From Guillardia theta CCMP2712 (lineage: Eukaryota; Cryptophyceae; Pyrenomonadales; Geminigeraceae): a stretch of DNA of 64,000 bases. The stretch lies in contig NW_005434669.1 in NCBI RefSeq assembly GCF_000315625.1, positions 710,657-774,656 of the forward strand. The letters are read 5' to 3'. The translations under genes were made by a program, and so were the position numbers. Under the pieces are notes generated by a model. It was not told the DNA's origin and did not search any database. It saw only the letters and a program-made list of their open reading frames with translations. Of the stretch, positions 1 to 13,631 are shown piece after piece; position 1 is the first letter of the stretch, and every line of letters begins with the position of its first letter.

Positions 1-504
1 ACTCATAGCCTTGCGAGGGAGAAAGTAGGAGAAAGTAGGAGAAAGTAGGAGAAAGGAGGAGGGGGCTCCTCTGTAGCTGAATGGGGGAGTGGGAGGAGGG
101 GGAGTTTCAAGCTCGAGAGGTGGAGGTAAGGGGGCAAGCAGAGATGGAGAAGCGGGTCGAGAACCCCCAGGTCAGGCAAAGGGAATGGAATTGAGAATCA
201 AAAGTTAGAACATAGCAGGAATCGGCCAAGATCTTGGAAACAAATGAACAACCAGCAAATCTATGATGAATCAGCAAACATTCAAGAACTCGACTGACCC
301 TGTGCGCTTTGCAGCTCGATCGGTTCAGCATGTGGATTCTCTGTTAACTTTTTCAACAAGCCAAGCATAGGACGAGGTTTGTCTCTTCCTTCTCTTCCTT
401 CCTCACTCTCTGCAGACGTTCGAGCAGGAGTCGTCGCTTTGAATATGATTGACTGTCATGGTACCGCCGATATGATTTGGTGGCTGGAAGTTGAAGAGGA
501 ATGC
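1..504. other. Upstream flank of the aldolase gene, no gene recognised
   Basis: A short tandem repeat of GAGAAAGTAG-like units lies at about 19-58. The rest is mixed sequence. A 74-codon open frame on the minus strand (107-331) matches nothing I know. The 5' exon or transit-peptide exon of the aldolase may be here, but no in-frame start could be joined with confidence. Confidence 0.4.
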
Positions 505-2361
505 AGGAGGAGCTCACCTGTCAGTAGAACAGAAGAAAGCTTTGCGAGAGACTGCTGAACTCGTCGCTCGCTCCGGTGAGTCTGACAAGAAGTGATGGAG
601 GATTGAAGGGACGGCAGGGAAGGGCATTACGGCATGCGATGAGGGGCCCGGAACGATTGGAGACAGATTTGAGAAAGTGGGTATTGTCAACACAGAAGAG
701 AATCGAAGGTATGCGACATCTCTATGAACCTGAAGGCGAGACAGAGCGAGAGGGAGGGAGGGGAGACGAGAGGAAGTGGGGAGGAGGAGATTCACAGAGT
801 GACGAAGACCTTGTCAGACTTTATCGCCAGATGCTCTTCACCAATCCCGTGGGCTCGGACTATCTCAGTGCTGGTTTATTTGTTTTCCGCTTAACGTCTT
901 GCTCCTCTCATTCGTCTTTCAGCTATCTTGGACCCCGAGACCATCTTTCAGCGCAGCGACGCCGGCGAACCTTTCCCGTCGCTGCTCATGTCCCAGGGGA
1001 TCGTGCCGGGGGTGAAGCCTCACCTCAAGGTCGCGACTCTTCCTGGCGCTGGCGGTGCGACGGTCATGCAAGGCCTCGACTCCCTCGGCACCCGCTGCCG
1101 CTCCTACTACGAGGCGGGCGCGAGATTCGCCAAGTGGAGAAGCCCGCTGGTGATCAAGGTAGAGGAGATCTGAAGGAGGAGGATGGAGACGCAGCAGGTT
1201 GACGAGACGTCAGGATGGCGACATTTCTGACCTCGCGGTTCGCACGAACATGGAGGACCTTGCTCGCTATGCTCTTATCTGCCAGGCGAGCTGCCTTGCC
1301 TTCTCTTCTTTTCTCACTTGCCCGCAGAGTGAAGGTCTCATGCCCATCGTGGAACCAGACATCAGCCTGCAGGTCTTGTCCTGTTTCAAGAGCGAAGGAG
1401 GCGGAGGGGCTGATCAAGAGAGCAAACAGGGCGACTACGACCTTGAGACAGCCATCCGAGTCAACGTCAAAGTCCAGTCTCACCTCTACAAGGTTCACCT
1501 CCCACTTCCCCCCTCGTCTCTCCTCCTCACCCACTGCAGGCGATGTTGGACCATGGGGTGTACATGGAGGGCACAACGCTGAAGCCAAACATGGTGACAC
1601 CAGAGGGAAGCACGAGGCTGATGGCTGATGCTCCTCAGGTCAACCCGGGCAAGAGCTGCCAGCGCAAGTACACAGCTGAGGAACTCGGAGAGGCGACGAT
1701 TACCGTCCTCCGCCGCTGCATGCCATGTGCCATGCCAGGAGTGAACTTCCTCAGCGGCGGACAATCTTTGGAGGATGCAGCTGCCAGGTCTGAGTCTTTG
1801 GCCCCTTCCTCTTTGCCTTCCTTCGCTCCTGATGCCGGCTGAACTTGAACAGGCTGAACGCCATCAACCGAGCCAAGGGCAACAGCCCATGGAATCTCAG
1901 CTTCTCCTGGAGTCAGGTTCTGCCTCTCTTCCCTCAGCTCGTTCGCCTTCCTCCTCCTCTACAGCCCTTCCCTGCATCTCGTCCGCTCATCCTCCGATCA
2001 GGCCCTCCAGCTGCCCCTGTTGGAGCTCTGCAAGAAAAATCCTCCTGGTTTGGCTCCATCCCATCAGCTTCTGCTGATTCTCCTTGCTCAGGTTCGCCTC
2101 TCCCGCTGAAAGAAATGTCCGAGTTGCTCTCCAAGGAGCTCGCCATGGCGGGGGCTGCCGCCAGGTCTGCTTGTAGTCCTCTCCCCCTCTCTTCCTCGAT
2201 CCCTCCTACCAGAACCTTCCGACCTTCTCGTTTCATTCTTCTTTCCTTCTCTGTTTGTTCTACTCGCTCTCCTCACCTCCGCTCATCTCAGAGGCGAGTA
2301 CCATCCTGCTCCTGGTCAAGGCGACCATATTCCCCCCGCCAAGGCTGCTGTCGTTGCTTGA
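505..2361 (+). CDS. Class I fructose-bisphosphate aldolase
   Basis: Cleaves fructose-1,6-bisphosphate to dihydroxyacetone phosphate and glyceraldehyde-3-phosphate through a lysine Schiff base (glycolysis or Calvin cycle). About ten exons splice into the full class I fold: [17 protein letters not shown] near 518, [55 protein letters not shown], the Schiff-base segment [25 protein letters not shown] and a C-terminal GEYHPAP tail ending at TGA 2359-2361. Introns are about 42-110 nt; the one after ICQ (1286-1327) is GC-AG. The usual ADES in the N-terminal loop reads CDEG here. The first codon is not visible: a stop lies upstream in frame, so an earlier exon, possibly with a targeting peptide, is missing. 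Whether it is cytosolic or plastid therefore stays open. Confidence 0.9.
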
Positions 2362-2390
2362 AGTCTTTAGGAGGAGAGAGCAAGCGAGAA

Positions 2391-3723
2391 TCACATGTCA
2401 GTCAGCAAATTGAGATTGTCCATCAGCTTGAAGAGCTTCACGCACATCCGCACAGTCTCTGCCACAGGCTACTCGCGTCAAACTTGAGAGCGACACGAGA
2501 AGGAGCGACGGAGCAAGAAAGCAGATGGAGGGAGGAAAGGGGGGAAAAGGGAGCTGAGGGAGCAAAGGAGAGTGGAGACGAAGGCGAAGGGGAGGAGAAA
2601 GGGAAGGAGGGGTTACCTTGAGGAAATCTCTTGGTCTTGTACTCCTGCAACTCTGAACCACAAGGGTCGCTTGAGCGTATGGCAGCCGGAAAATGTGTAG
2701 CCTTGTCGATCCTGCTGAGCAAGTGAGGGATATGGAGGAGTCAGAAGGAGCTCGGATCACAACACCTCGTCCACTTATCACGGCGCTCCTGAAGACATCA
2801 TTGTATGCGCCCATAGCATCCTGCTGTTTGTCAACCAACGAGGATGCGGCAAGAAGCAGCCGTGTGTGTGGGGAGAAGAGGTTCAAATATAGGAGGAGGA
2901 GGAGGAGGAGGAGGAGGAGGAGGAGGAGGAGGAGGAGGAGGAGGAGGAGGGGATTGTGTGGACCTCTGAGAGGTTGGAGAGCGCCTCCAGGTTCGCACCC
3001 AGCCCCAGCCCATCAACGCCATCAGCGGTGCAGTGGAGGATGCGCGAGTCGTCGGAGAGGAGGAGCGACATCTTGATCCCGTTGACCCGCATCAGCCCCT
3101 CCAGCACAGGAGCGACCAGCCCCTGCAGCACCACCGGGATGGTGGCGTGAAAGGGCTCGAAGTCATTCAGGTTGATGTGTGGCGTTCCTCCTCCCACCTG
3201 CTTCTGCCTCAGCCTCTTCCTCCTCACCCTGCTCACCTGCCTTGGCTAGGCTCGCGCCGAACTGTCGCCGGAAGGAGCTGAGAAGTTCCACGGCGATCAG
3301 CCGTCCAAGCTCGGGCCCGTCCTCCACGTCATGGAACAGCGCGCAGATGAGCGATCCTCCTCCGCTCCTCCTTGGCGTCTGCTTGGGAGTTGCTGATGGA
3401 GTCTCGTGCCGCTCAACAGGATTATGAAACTCAGACTTGTGGCGGGAAAGGTGAGGAGGAGCCGGGGAAGCGCTGCCGCTGCTGGCTGTCGACGGTCTTT
3501 CAAGCATGAGCTTGGCGTCTTCAGGACCTTTGGAGGAGCAGATGGAGACGGCGATGGTGCTGAACTCTAGGTAGCTGACGGGAGCCCCGACGTTGTTGGT
3601 GGAGAACTCAAGGATGGCAGTGAGGAGGGAACCGACGAGGCGGGGCTGAGAGACAGTGTTGAAGAACTCCTTGGAGAAGAGAACGAGCCCTCCATCAGAA
3701 ATGATGAGAACGTTCCTTAGCAT
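2391..3723 (-). CDS. Probable longin-domain trafficking protein (unassigned)
   Basis: The first exon opens with MLRNVLIISDGGLVLFSKEF at 3723, a hydrophobic strand-turn-strand pattern like the start of longin/profilin-like trafficking domains. A second segment, HATIPVVLQGLVAPVLEG then MSLLLSDDSRILHCT, follows after a Ser/Pro-rich spacer and a short intron, and later exons carry QDAMGAYNDVFRSA and STRLHIFRLPYAQATLVV. One intron holds a 60-nt TCC tract (sense strand). The 3' end is uncertain: stops at 2391 or 2398 fit different last-exon frames. The gene is convergent with the aldolase, whose stop is only about 30 bp away. I do not recognise the specific family; membrane-traffic function is inference from the fold-like pattern. 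Confidence 0.55.
2889..2951. repeat. (GGA)n microsatellite in an intron
   Basis: About 20 uninterrupted GGA units on the plus strand. It sits inside an intron of the minus-strand longin-like gene, where it reads as a TCC pyrimidine tract before the 3' splice site. Confidence 0.9.
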
Positions 3724-4320
3724 CGATCTTCTTCCTCCTCCCTCTTCTCCACCCTCTTCTCCACCCTCTTCTCCACCCTCTTCTCCCCCTTCCCTTCCTC
3801 CTAATTATTTCCTTCCCTTCGCCATCGCTGCCGGCGTCCAGTAGCGGCCAGTACGGCGAACTCGGAGCGCGGGCCCGGCAAAGGCTGCGAGCAGAACTGA
3901 AGGGACTGGAAGCCTCTGCGTTTGCTGTCTAAATTCTCAACTAACAAGTAAAGCTGAGGCGAGCTTGCAGAATATAGGTGTCAGCCCCTTCAAGCTTATC
4001 TTGTAATTTTGTCAGACTTGTGACGTGCGGCCCCCATCGCCTAATGGAGGAGGGAGGTCGAGGAGGGAGGGAGGACGAGGAAGGACGGGAGGACGGGGAG
4101 GGAGGGAGGACGAGGAGGGAGGGAGGACGAGGAGGGACGGGAGTGGGGGAAGAAATTGAGCAAGCGGATGGAAAGAGTGGAAGATAAGCAAGGGACTGTG
4201 AGAAAAATGATAACATCGCTTAAGCAAAGTTTAAGGAGAAGAATTTGAGGAGAAGTCACAATGAAGTGAGCAAGGGTTGTTGAAACATGCGATACCGGAT
4301 GAGGGAAGAAGGATAGTGGA
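3724..4320. other. Divergent intergenic region with minisatellites
   Basis: This 600-bp gap separates the starts of two divergent genes (longin-like, minus; hemB, plus), so it should hold both promoters. It contains four copies of a 12-bp unit (CTCTTCTCCACC) at about 3738-3787 and an imperfect GGAGGGAGGACGA repeat at about 4042-4145. No TATA-like box or other motif could be assigned. Confidence 0.6.
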
Positions 4321-5881
<1,561 letters not shown>

Positions 5882-6119
5882 AGTTGATGGATAAAGAAAA
5901 GAAAAAAACCAACATGTGTGAAGATGATGGTGGTTAAAGTAGGCTAGACAGCGAGGCGATGATGATGAGGATAATGCCACGTGTGAACGAGGAGGTGATA
6001 GAGGCAAGGCGAGGAGGATGGGGTAGGGGACGAAATAGCAGGCTGTAGCGGATTCAACGAGGAGGGACAGCGTCAGCCTTGTCGTCGACTTGCTCCTCCT
6101 GCAGGCAATCAGAGTCACG

Positions 6120-9100
6120 TCAGGGTTGCTCTGGTCTTTCCTTGCTGTAGAGCAGGAGGTACGGAGTCTCCAGCCTCCTCCCGCGCCCTTGACAGCTCTT
6201 GGCGCCGTCAGCGTGAGCGAAACGACAAGTAGGCGCACCTCGAGGGAAGAGATTTCGACGTGCTCGTCATCGAACTTGCACCACATCTCTGCACTCCTCC
6301 TCACTCTCCTCTCGCTGCTCTTCCTCTATCACTCACCTGGGTCGTGAGGCTGCGGTCTAGCTCGGGCGTAGGCGACGTAGTGGCCGTGATGGATGGACCT
6401 GCTGGACGTGACGGAGGAAAAGAAAGCGAGAGCCGCTCACGTGCCCACATGCGCGATGACAGCGATGAGCCGATACGAGACCCACCCACCCCTCCCCCTC
6501 CCCCTTCCCTCCGTCGGCAAAGAAAGTTTCCTGTAGCAGCAGTCAAGGAGAGGAGAGGGAGAGGAGATGAGATGAGAGGAGATGAGATGAGATGAGATGA
6601 GAGGAGAAGAGAGGAAGGGGGTGGAGATGAAAGGAGAGGAGATGAAAGGAGAGGAGATGAAAGGAGAGGAGATGAAAGGAGATGAGATGAAAGGAAGGGG
6701 GTGGAGATGAAAGGAGAGGAGAGGAAGGGGGTGGAGATGAAAGGAGAGGAGATGAAAGGAGAGGAGATGAAAGGAGAGGAGATGAGATGAAAGGAGAGGA
6801 GAAAAAGGTTTCAGAGACTCTGGCAGCTCGACGTGTCTGCAGTCTTTGTCTCCCGTATGAGAAAGAAACCGTAGCAGAGTGACCTGCAGGTAACGAGGAG
6901 CCGCGTTGATCTGTCGCCTGTCACCCCCTCCTCCTCCTCCTCCTCCTCCTCCTCCTCCTCCTCCTCCTCCTCTGCTTCACCTCGCTGTGCTTGCGAGCAT
7001 CGCTCAATCGCCCGCAGCTCTCGCAGTGGTACTGGTCGCTTCCCGACATCCGCTGACAAAGATCATGAGAACCATAAAGCAAGTGAGGAGCGAGGAGGGG
7101 GGGGAAAAGAGAGGTAATACCTCCACGCCCAGAGAGCGGGCGATAAGATGAGGGAGGGAGATGGCTGGAGGGAAGGGAAGCGAGTCAGAAGGTGGAAGCT
7201 ATCGGCTCCTCTCACTCTCTTCTGGAGAGCCAGAGGGCGAAGGAGGAGGAGGAGGAGGAGAGGGAGCCGTTGCACTATCCTCTCTCTCTATGACCCCAAC
7301 GATCGGAACAGCAAGGTCCTGGCAGACTTTCAACTCCCTCCTCCTCCATTCACCATCCCTGCCCCCCGCCCTCCCTCCCTCCTCCTTTCCTCCTCCTATG
7401 GCACTTTCACCCTTTACCCCTTCCTCCTTGTCCCTCGTCCCCTTTCTCTCACCCAAAACGTCTCCAGATGACGCTTGCTCGTGTCGCAGGTCTCGCATTG
7501 GATGAAGCTCGCGACTACCCCCTTCGCTCGATGGTCACATATCTCCTCCTCCTCCTCCTCCTGCTGCTCCTGCTGCTCCTGCTCCTCCTTTACCTCAAAC
7601 AAGCTGGCAGGATTTGCATCCTCTTCTCTCCCCTCCTCCCTTCTGATCGCCTTCCGCTGCTCGTCAAAGTTTTCATGCTCTCTCAACTCTTTGAAACAAG
7701 TCTCAACGCAGGTGAGGAGATGCCGACCAAACTCACTGAACCAACGAGAAGATGAGAAGAGAAGAGAAGAGAAGAGAAGAGAAGAGAAGAGAAGAGAAGA
7801 GAAGAGAAGAGAAGAGAAGAAGGGAAGGGAAGGGAAGGGAAGGGAAGGGAAGGGAAGAAGAGAAGGGAAGGGAAGGGAAGAGGAGAGGAGAGGAGAGGAG
7901 AGGAGAGAAGAGGAGGGGAGAGAAGCGAAGCGAAGAAAAGTGAGGAGAAGAGAAGAGAGGAGGGAAGAGAGGAGGAGGGGAGAGAGGAGGAGGGGAGAAT
8001 TGTGGTGGAGAGAAGAGAGTAAACTGGAATGGAGGAGCCGAGGGAAATGAAATTGGCGGGAAGTGAGCAGAAGGGAATGAGGAGGGAGAGAGAGAGAAGG
8101 AAAAGAAGGTGAAAGAGGAGAAGAGCGTTACCACGAGTCATGTTGTTCACCGCGAGTAAATCGACCCTCAAGGGTTCGCAGAAGCGTCTCGGGGTTCACG
8201 ACTGTCAACGATCTGCTCAGTCATCCGCCGCCTCCCTCCTCCTCATCTCGCCCCTTCGCTTCCTCTTCTTCTCCCTCCCTCCTCCTCATCTTCGGTCGAG
8301 AACTCACATGCGGCTTTGCTGCTCGCCAGCTCTTGGAAGACTTGGCGCACGTTGCGCGTCACTGCCGCCGCGTGCTTGTCTGCCTCTCCTCCCAGCTGTT
8401 GACCGACACGAGCAGCTCGGGACGAGAGGAGGTGCGAGCGAAAGTCAAGGGCGTGAAAGAGAACCTGAGACAAGTCATGAAACATCCTGTGACGTGATAT
8501 GATGTGATATGCTATGCTATCACATAAAATTTACAAAGTTTCACCTGCAGGAATGCAGACATGTAGCAGCTGTCCACCAGTGTGTCATTGCTCCTCCTTT
8601 CCTCCTCCTCTCCTCCTTCCTCTCCCTCCCTCCCTCTCCCTTTCCTTCCTCACTCAAATTTCCCGCAGCTTTCTCGTTCTCTTCCTTCACCTGTTCCCAA
8701 TATTGGCGATCCCGCGCAGTGTGCCACAGGCTGCTGGTACTCCTCGCGTTCCTCCTCCGCTTGTGCTTTCGCATTCTTCTTCTCTCCCGTAGACAAGAGC
8801 CGTCCTGAGAGCAGCAACAAGAACAAGCGAGGAGGAGGCGAGGGAGGCGGACGAGAGGAAGACACAGGGCACGACAGGTCAGAATTGAGAGGCCAAGGAG
8901 GAGAGTGTCAGGACTACAAAAGGGGAGGAGGAGAGAGGAGGGGGGGAGCGACGAGAGGGGAGGAGGAGGGAATGTGGAGAACCTCTGCAGGACAGCAGCA
9001 ACATCCTCGTCAGTGACGGTGACGCCATGGCGGTCGAGGAAGGATCTTGACGGAGCATGAGACCCTCGAGTTTCAGTCGCATCGTCACCTGAGCTCCTTT

Positions 9101-11848
9101 TCCCTGCTGTGGACACGCGACATGCCCTCCACCACAACTGCGCAGCCTCTTACTCTGGTCCTGCTGCCTCTTCCTCCTTTCTCATCTTTTTCTCTCCATG
9201 TCCTGAACTCACCCAGCAGCTGCTGTAAACCAGGCGAAAGAGAGGACGGAGGAGTAGGGGGAGGCTGCTCCCACTTGCGATGCTCGCGCTCTTCCTAGTC
9301 ATGGGTGAGGATGGAGGAGAGAGGAAAGGAAAGAACCTGATAGTCTCCCACTAGCAGTGGACGAGCAGGAAAGGAAAAGCACTTGTACGACATGTCATTG
9401 ATTTCACCGAAGATGGAAACCTGGAAGGTCGGGAATCAAAGGAGGCCAAAAATGAGGGCGAGGAGAAGACTGAGGAGGGGAGGTGAAGTGAGAAGGACGC
9501 TGCTCATGCTGCCTGTGGTAGTTCCGATGATGACAGAGAGGAGGAGAGACAGGGAGAGGATGCCTGGAGGAAATGCTCTCCTTCTTCAAGCAGGGGAACC
9601 GACAAGCCAAACGCCACTTCCTGCAGTCACATAACGATACGGGCAAACAGAGAGAAACAGCAGCAAGAGTAGAGGGAGGAGACGATACACGCATAGGGAT
9701 AGAACATGAAAGACGTAAGGAAGAGGAGAAGAGAAAGATAGGATGAGGACGTGGTGGTGGAGGAGAGAGCACCTCGTTGAGGGAGTTGACATGTATCGTT
9801 TGCGTCTTGGCGTGTCGACTAGGAAGGGAGTTGAGGTCTCGGCTGCTTCTCGTCTCCTCCTGCTCCTCTGACGGCATCGTGTTGGTCACCATCATGTAGA
9901 GGCCCGAAGGCGCGTCAGTGCTCGTCCTGCGAACCGACGCGTGGACTCGAGTGACGCCCTTCCTCTGCCGCCGCGGCAGATCCAGGCCGACGAGGGCCAC
10001 GCCCAGGCCCTGAGGAGGAGGAGAAGAGCTTGACGGGGAGAGGGAGGAAGCATCTTGCTCTAGATCCATCCTCTTGGTTTCCTTGCAACCTCGAGTTACG
10101 TCACAGTCAGAAAGGCAGCAGATACCTCAAGCTCGCGAGCCAAGCGATCAAACAGCTCGTGGAACCCGTCGAAGGTCGCGCCATCGCCAAGCAGAGCAGC
10201 TGCGAGGACATCGAGAGAGGAGGAGCAAGCAGCAGGATCCTTGAGCGCGCTCACGAGCTGCGAGGAGAAGGAAGAAACGGCTTCGAACACGACTTGTCCC
10301 CACCCCCTTTTGTACGAGCCGATGAAAATGGCGCCGACCCATCGAGCGAGAGGAGGAGAAAGCGGGAGGCTGAGGAGGCGACGGAGAGCCGCAGAGAAAT
10401 GCGACTGATCGCATGCGAGTGACGAGAAGTGACCAACCGCCTTGTCCACCAGACCCTGAGGACATGCGGTCACGAGGAGCAGAGCTGGAGGGAGAGGGAG
10501 GGAGACAGGAGGCACCTGCGGGCAGAGGCTGAGGACGATGCTCAAGGATGCGCTGGGGTTCTCGCTGCTGCTCATGTAGTAGCTCATCGTCTGCTCCATA
10601 CTGTAGGCCAGGAAAGATTGACCAGCCGACGGATGGTCCCAAAGTGAGCGGAGAAACTCCAGAGCTCGAACAAGACACAGTCCTGCTGCTGCTCCTGCTG
10701 GTGACAGCAGCCTCACATCACTGTACGCACACTCGCAAGCAAAACCTTGAGCTCTCACTTCACGCACAAGATGAGCAGGGAGGTCGGGCCAATCCTCTTC
10801 CAGCAGGGGAGGCGGAGGAAACAACAGGAAAGACGTCGGGGCAGGACGATGAGAGCTGAGGGCAGACAAGAGAACTCGCGTGAACCGAACGATCGCCTCG
10901 CCTCTCCTCGACGACTTCGTTTCTCCTGGTCTCCAGCCCTCTGCGAGAGCCTCGTCGATGAGTGAGTCAAGGCGAGCAGAGGCCACCTGCTCTGAGGTGA
11001 GCAGGAGCAGGAGGAGGAGGACTCGTGTCGGATCACCAGCACATGCCCCAGCACGGCAAGAGGCTCGAGGGGAGGCCTGTCCTCCTGCAGGACGAGCGCC
11101 ATCACATCCAGTAGCTTCAGCACAGTCAGGATGGAGTCAGGCGAGCACGTCAAGACCTGCTCGTCACTGAGCGTCCACGTGCCGAACCTCAAAAAGAGCA
11201 GGAGGAGCGCGGGGAGAGAAGCAGCCACCTCCGGCAGGCTCTTGTTCCGACATCCTTGCTCTAAGACCGAAGCAGCAAAGGACGCCCCCCGGTCTAAAAG
11301 CAGCCTGACCCTAAAATTGAGAGCAGCCGGTGGAGGCAGAAGAGCAAGGGGAGGACGAGACAAGGCGGCAGGACAGTACGTGGTTGTTGTCTTAGTAGGA
11401 TCAATGGCTCAGATAACAGAAACATCACCAGCACATCGAGAAATCATCATCTTCTTCATCTTCTTTATCATCATCATCATCTCCATCGTCGTCGTCGTCG
11501 TCGTCATCATCATCAATTCAAGAAAACAATCATCATTATCTTGCATTCTCCTCACCTTGACACGATCTCACTTCCCATTTCCTTACGAAGGCTGTCAGGA
11601 CCTGTCAAGCAATCTCAGTTGCTTCACCCAACCACACCCGTGCTGACCCTCCATGCTCCACCCAGCCGCAGCTTGAGCCAGAACCTTAGCATCGCCTTCC
11701 GTCAGGCGCTTCGTTGCAAGGATAAGCTTCTGAACATGCTCATGTCAGCGACACTCGCAGCGTCTTCCACGTGTAGTACCTCGAACAGGTCGAGCTTGAC
11801 TTGTAGAGGATGATCGCTTTCGATCAGCCCGTTGAAGATAGTCTCCAT
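6120..11848 (-). CDS. Ubiquitin-specific protease (USP, peptidase C19) with long N-terminal region
   Basis: Deubiquitinase cysteine protease. The catalytic core is scattered over many exons. The Cys box GIANIGNSCYMSAFLQVLFH joins across an intron near 8560-8700. Then come VVNPETLLRTLEGRFTRGEQHDSCEF (8130-8200 and 7725), the finger exon QYHCESCGRLSDARKHSE (about 6990-7045), PRYLQVTLLRFLSHTG, the His box HHGHYVAYAR (about 6365-6400), MWCKFDDEHVEISSLE and the terminal YLLLYSKERPEQP with TGA at 6120-6122. About 1,000 residues of leucine-rich, probably helical sequence precede the core (exons at 9400-11848), as in USP9X/USP24/USP34-type enzymes. The likely start is METIFNGLIESDHPLQVK at 11848, divergent from the OB-fold gene. 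Introns carry large purine repeats. The catalytic Cys and His are visible. Some N-terminal exon joins are unverified, and a second gene in 9400-11848 cannot be excluded. Confidence 0.85.
6546..6806. repeat. GGAGATGAAA-type minisatellite in a USP intron
   Basis: About 260 bp of variant units built from GGAGA, GATGAAA and GGAAGGGGGTGGA. It lies in the intron between the USP exons coding LRFLSHTG and GHYVAYAR. No open frame supports coding. Confidence 0.85.
6926..6972. repeat. (CTC)n microsatellite in a USP intron
   Basis: About 15 CTC/TCC units on the plus strand. In the minus-strand USP gene this is an AGG tract within the intron between KHSE and INAAPRYLQV. Confidence 0.85.
7743..8010. repeat. 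GAAGA / GGGAA satellite-like tract in a USP intron
   Basis: Starts as about 15 perfect GAAGA units, passes through GGGAA units and ends in mixed GGAGA/GAGGAG. It fills most of the intron between EQHDS and CEFGRHLL of the minus-strand USP gene. The Ser/Phe-rich open frames across it are repeat artefacts. Confidence 0.85.
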
Positions 11849-12027
11849 CTCACAGTGTCTTCACTCGCACCTCTCACATCCCTCCTCCTCCTCCTCCTCC
11901 TCCACCATTTGCCGTCATCGTCACTTCCATCCCTTGAGCATTTTTCCTAGGGAGCGACTGGCCAACCCCTACACAGGAGGGCAATGGCGGAACTGATGGC
12001 GGAAGCAATGGCGGTCTGAATGGCGGT

Positions 12028-12755
12028 ATGGCGACGGAAACAAGTGAGAGACGATGACGTGTGGAGGAAGCGGAAGGGAAGAAGACAAGAAAACACAGTC
12101 AGACATGCTTGTCTTGTGATAGACGCGATATATGTTCGCACAGTGATGTGGAGGATGTCTTGTAGTAGCAGATAGAGAATGACATGTAGTGGCGGGCTGC
12201 AAACCTACTGGCAGAGGTGAAAGGAGGCGGAGGATGTGAGAGCGAGTAGCTGGCACATGTCTGGTCATGCATGGTATCTGTCTTGAACTTGTTCGCAGGC
12301 TTCAAGGTTGGTGACGTCACTCGTCGATCAGCCGGCGTCAGCCTCAAGGCTAAAGTTGTGAGGGTGTGCGTTCAAGGGCGAGCAGGAGAGGAGCACGAAG
12401 GAGGGTACGGAGACGTTCTGATAGGAGATGTGAGGAGGCCCCACTGCTCCTTCCGCATCCTCACCTCCTGCTGTCATGGCAGGAAACTGGATGCATTCTA
12501 CTGCTGGCTGCGGGTGCGGAGCTCGGCATGTTGACGCCAGGAAGCAGTGTCCTCCTTCGCAACGTCTCCATCGAAGTTCTGCATCAGCGCATGCGACTTA
12601 CGATCGGTCGTTGGGGAAGCATGGAACCGTTGGAGCCTGGTCTCACTTGCGAGGTGAATGTAAGTGAGTTCATGAGAACTGTTTGTCTCCTTGACATCTG
12701 GTGGCAGTTGGAAAACGACTTGTCGTCGAGAGATGTCGCAAGCGATGATAGTTAG
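12028..12755 (+). CDS. Small OB-fold nucleic-acid-binding protein (At4g28440 / SOSS-B-like)
   Basis: Four exons (12028-12043, 12299-12429, 12483-12659, 12708-12755) join perfectly in frame to a 123-aa protein starting MATETSFKVGDV. The fold signature is VSLKAKVVRV, GYGDVLIGDETGCILLL, then GMLTPGSSVLLRNVSIEVL and MRLTIGRWGSME. This matches, strand for strand, the plant At4g28440-type single OB-fold protein, related to the single-strand DNA/RNA-binding SOSS-B family. All splice sites are GT-AG. The first coding exon is only 16 nt and is followed by a 255-nt intron. The gene is divergent from the USP gene (180 bp between starts) and convergent with the next gene. Exact ligand is unknown; single-stranded nucleic acid is inferred from the family. 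Confidence 0.88.
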
Positions 12756-12888
12756 AGGGAGTGAGGATGTAGGGCCTTGTGCATGTGACTTTCATGGTTG
12801 CACGTTCCAACACTGGCGTGTATCAACCCGGTTGCGAATCATCTTGTAAGTGTGATGTCCTGCACGAAGTCTTCCCTGCTTGTCACAG

Positions 12889-13631
12889 TCAGCGATGGCG
12901 CAGCAACGTGTCACTGGACCTGAGGATCGCCAATGAGTTCTTGATGATGTTGAGCCCGTTGTTGTGATCCTTCTGCGCATGAGACGACAGCAGCTTGCTT
13001 CTCTCGGTGTGATATGCCATGTCGAGATCTTCATAGTGACCATGAGTGAACCCTCCTCCTCCTCCTCCTCCTCCTCCTCCTCCTGTCACCTTCTCTAATG
13101 TGGATGGACGAGGCTTGAGGCGACGGCTGCGAGTAGTCGCCGAGCTCGTGCTCCAGCTCCCAGTCCCGGCACTCGAGGATCGACTCGACTGCCTTGGCCC
13201 GCACGATCTCGAGAGGAACTAGCCCGCTCTTGGCAGACGATACCTGAGGAGCCAAAAGCAGGACAGTTAGCTCCGATGCATGCGATATGCCCTTGTGCTT
13301 GCGCTACCTGTCCCCTCCCTTCACTCCTGGGCCTGTACGGAGCTGAGACGCTGAAGTTAGCATGTTTGTCTGCTCCGAGCATCGCGATCGCCCTCGGTTT
13401 TCTTTTCCAGTTGGCTAGACGGATCTCATTGAGAATCTCCTGTACCAGAGCCCTCATTCTCACAGACCCTCCGCTCGCCCGCTCCTGCTCGAAGAGAAGC
13501 TCGTCGGGAGCTGCGAGGGAAGACAGCTGGACTCGATCGAGATCTCTGACAGACACTCGACAGCCTCCTCCTGCCCAACCAGCAAGAAGCATCCTGCTTC
13601 CGCAAAAGCATCCGCAGAGACCATTGGACAT
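12889..13631 (-). CDS. Small hypothetical protein
   Basis: Opens with MSNGLCGCFCGSRMLLAGW at 13631. An exon codes RMRALVQEILNEIRLANW and SVSAPYRPR. The next (about 13240-13095) codes VSSAKSGLVPLEIVRAK and AVESILECRDWELEHELG. The last one, after an intron with a (GGA)n tract on the sense strand (CCT on plus, 13050-13083), codes DLDMAYHTERSKLLSSH, NNGLNIIKNSLAILRSS and ends at 12889. The predicted segments are helical and charged. A Cys-rich N-terminus could be acylated. I do not recognise the family; splice joins are tentative. Confidence 0.5.

Noticed and set aside
7683-8171. Ser/Phe/Leu-rich open frames on the minus strand
   Set aside because: Produced by the GAAGA/GGGAA intron repeat; the real USP exons on both sides join across it.
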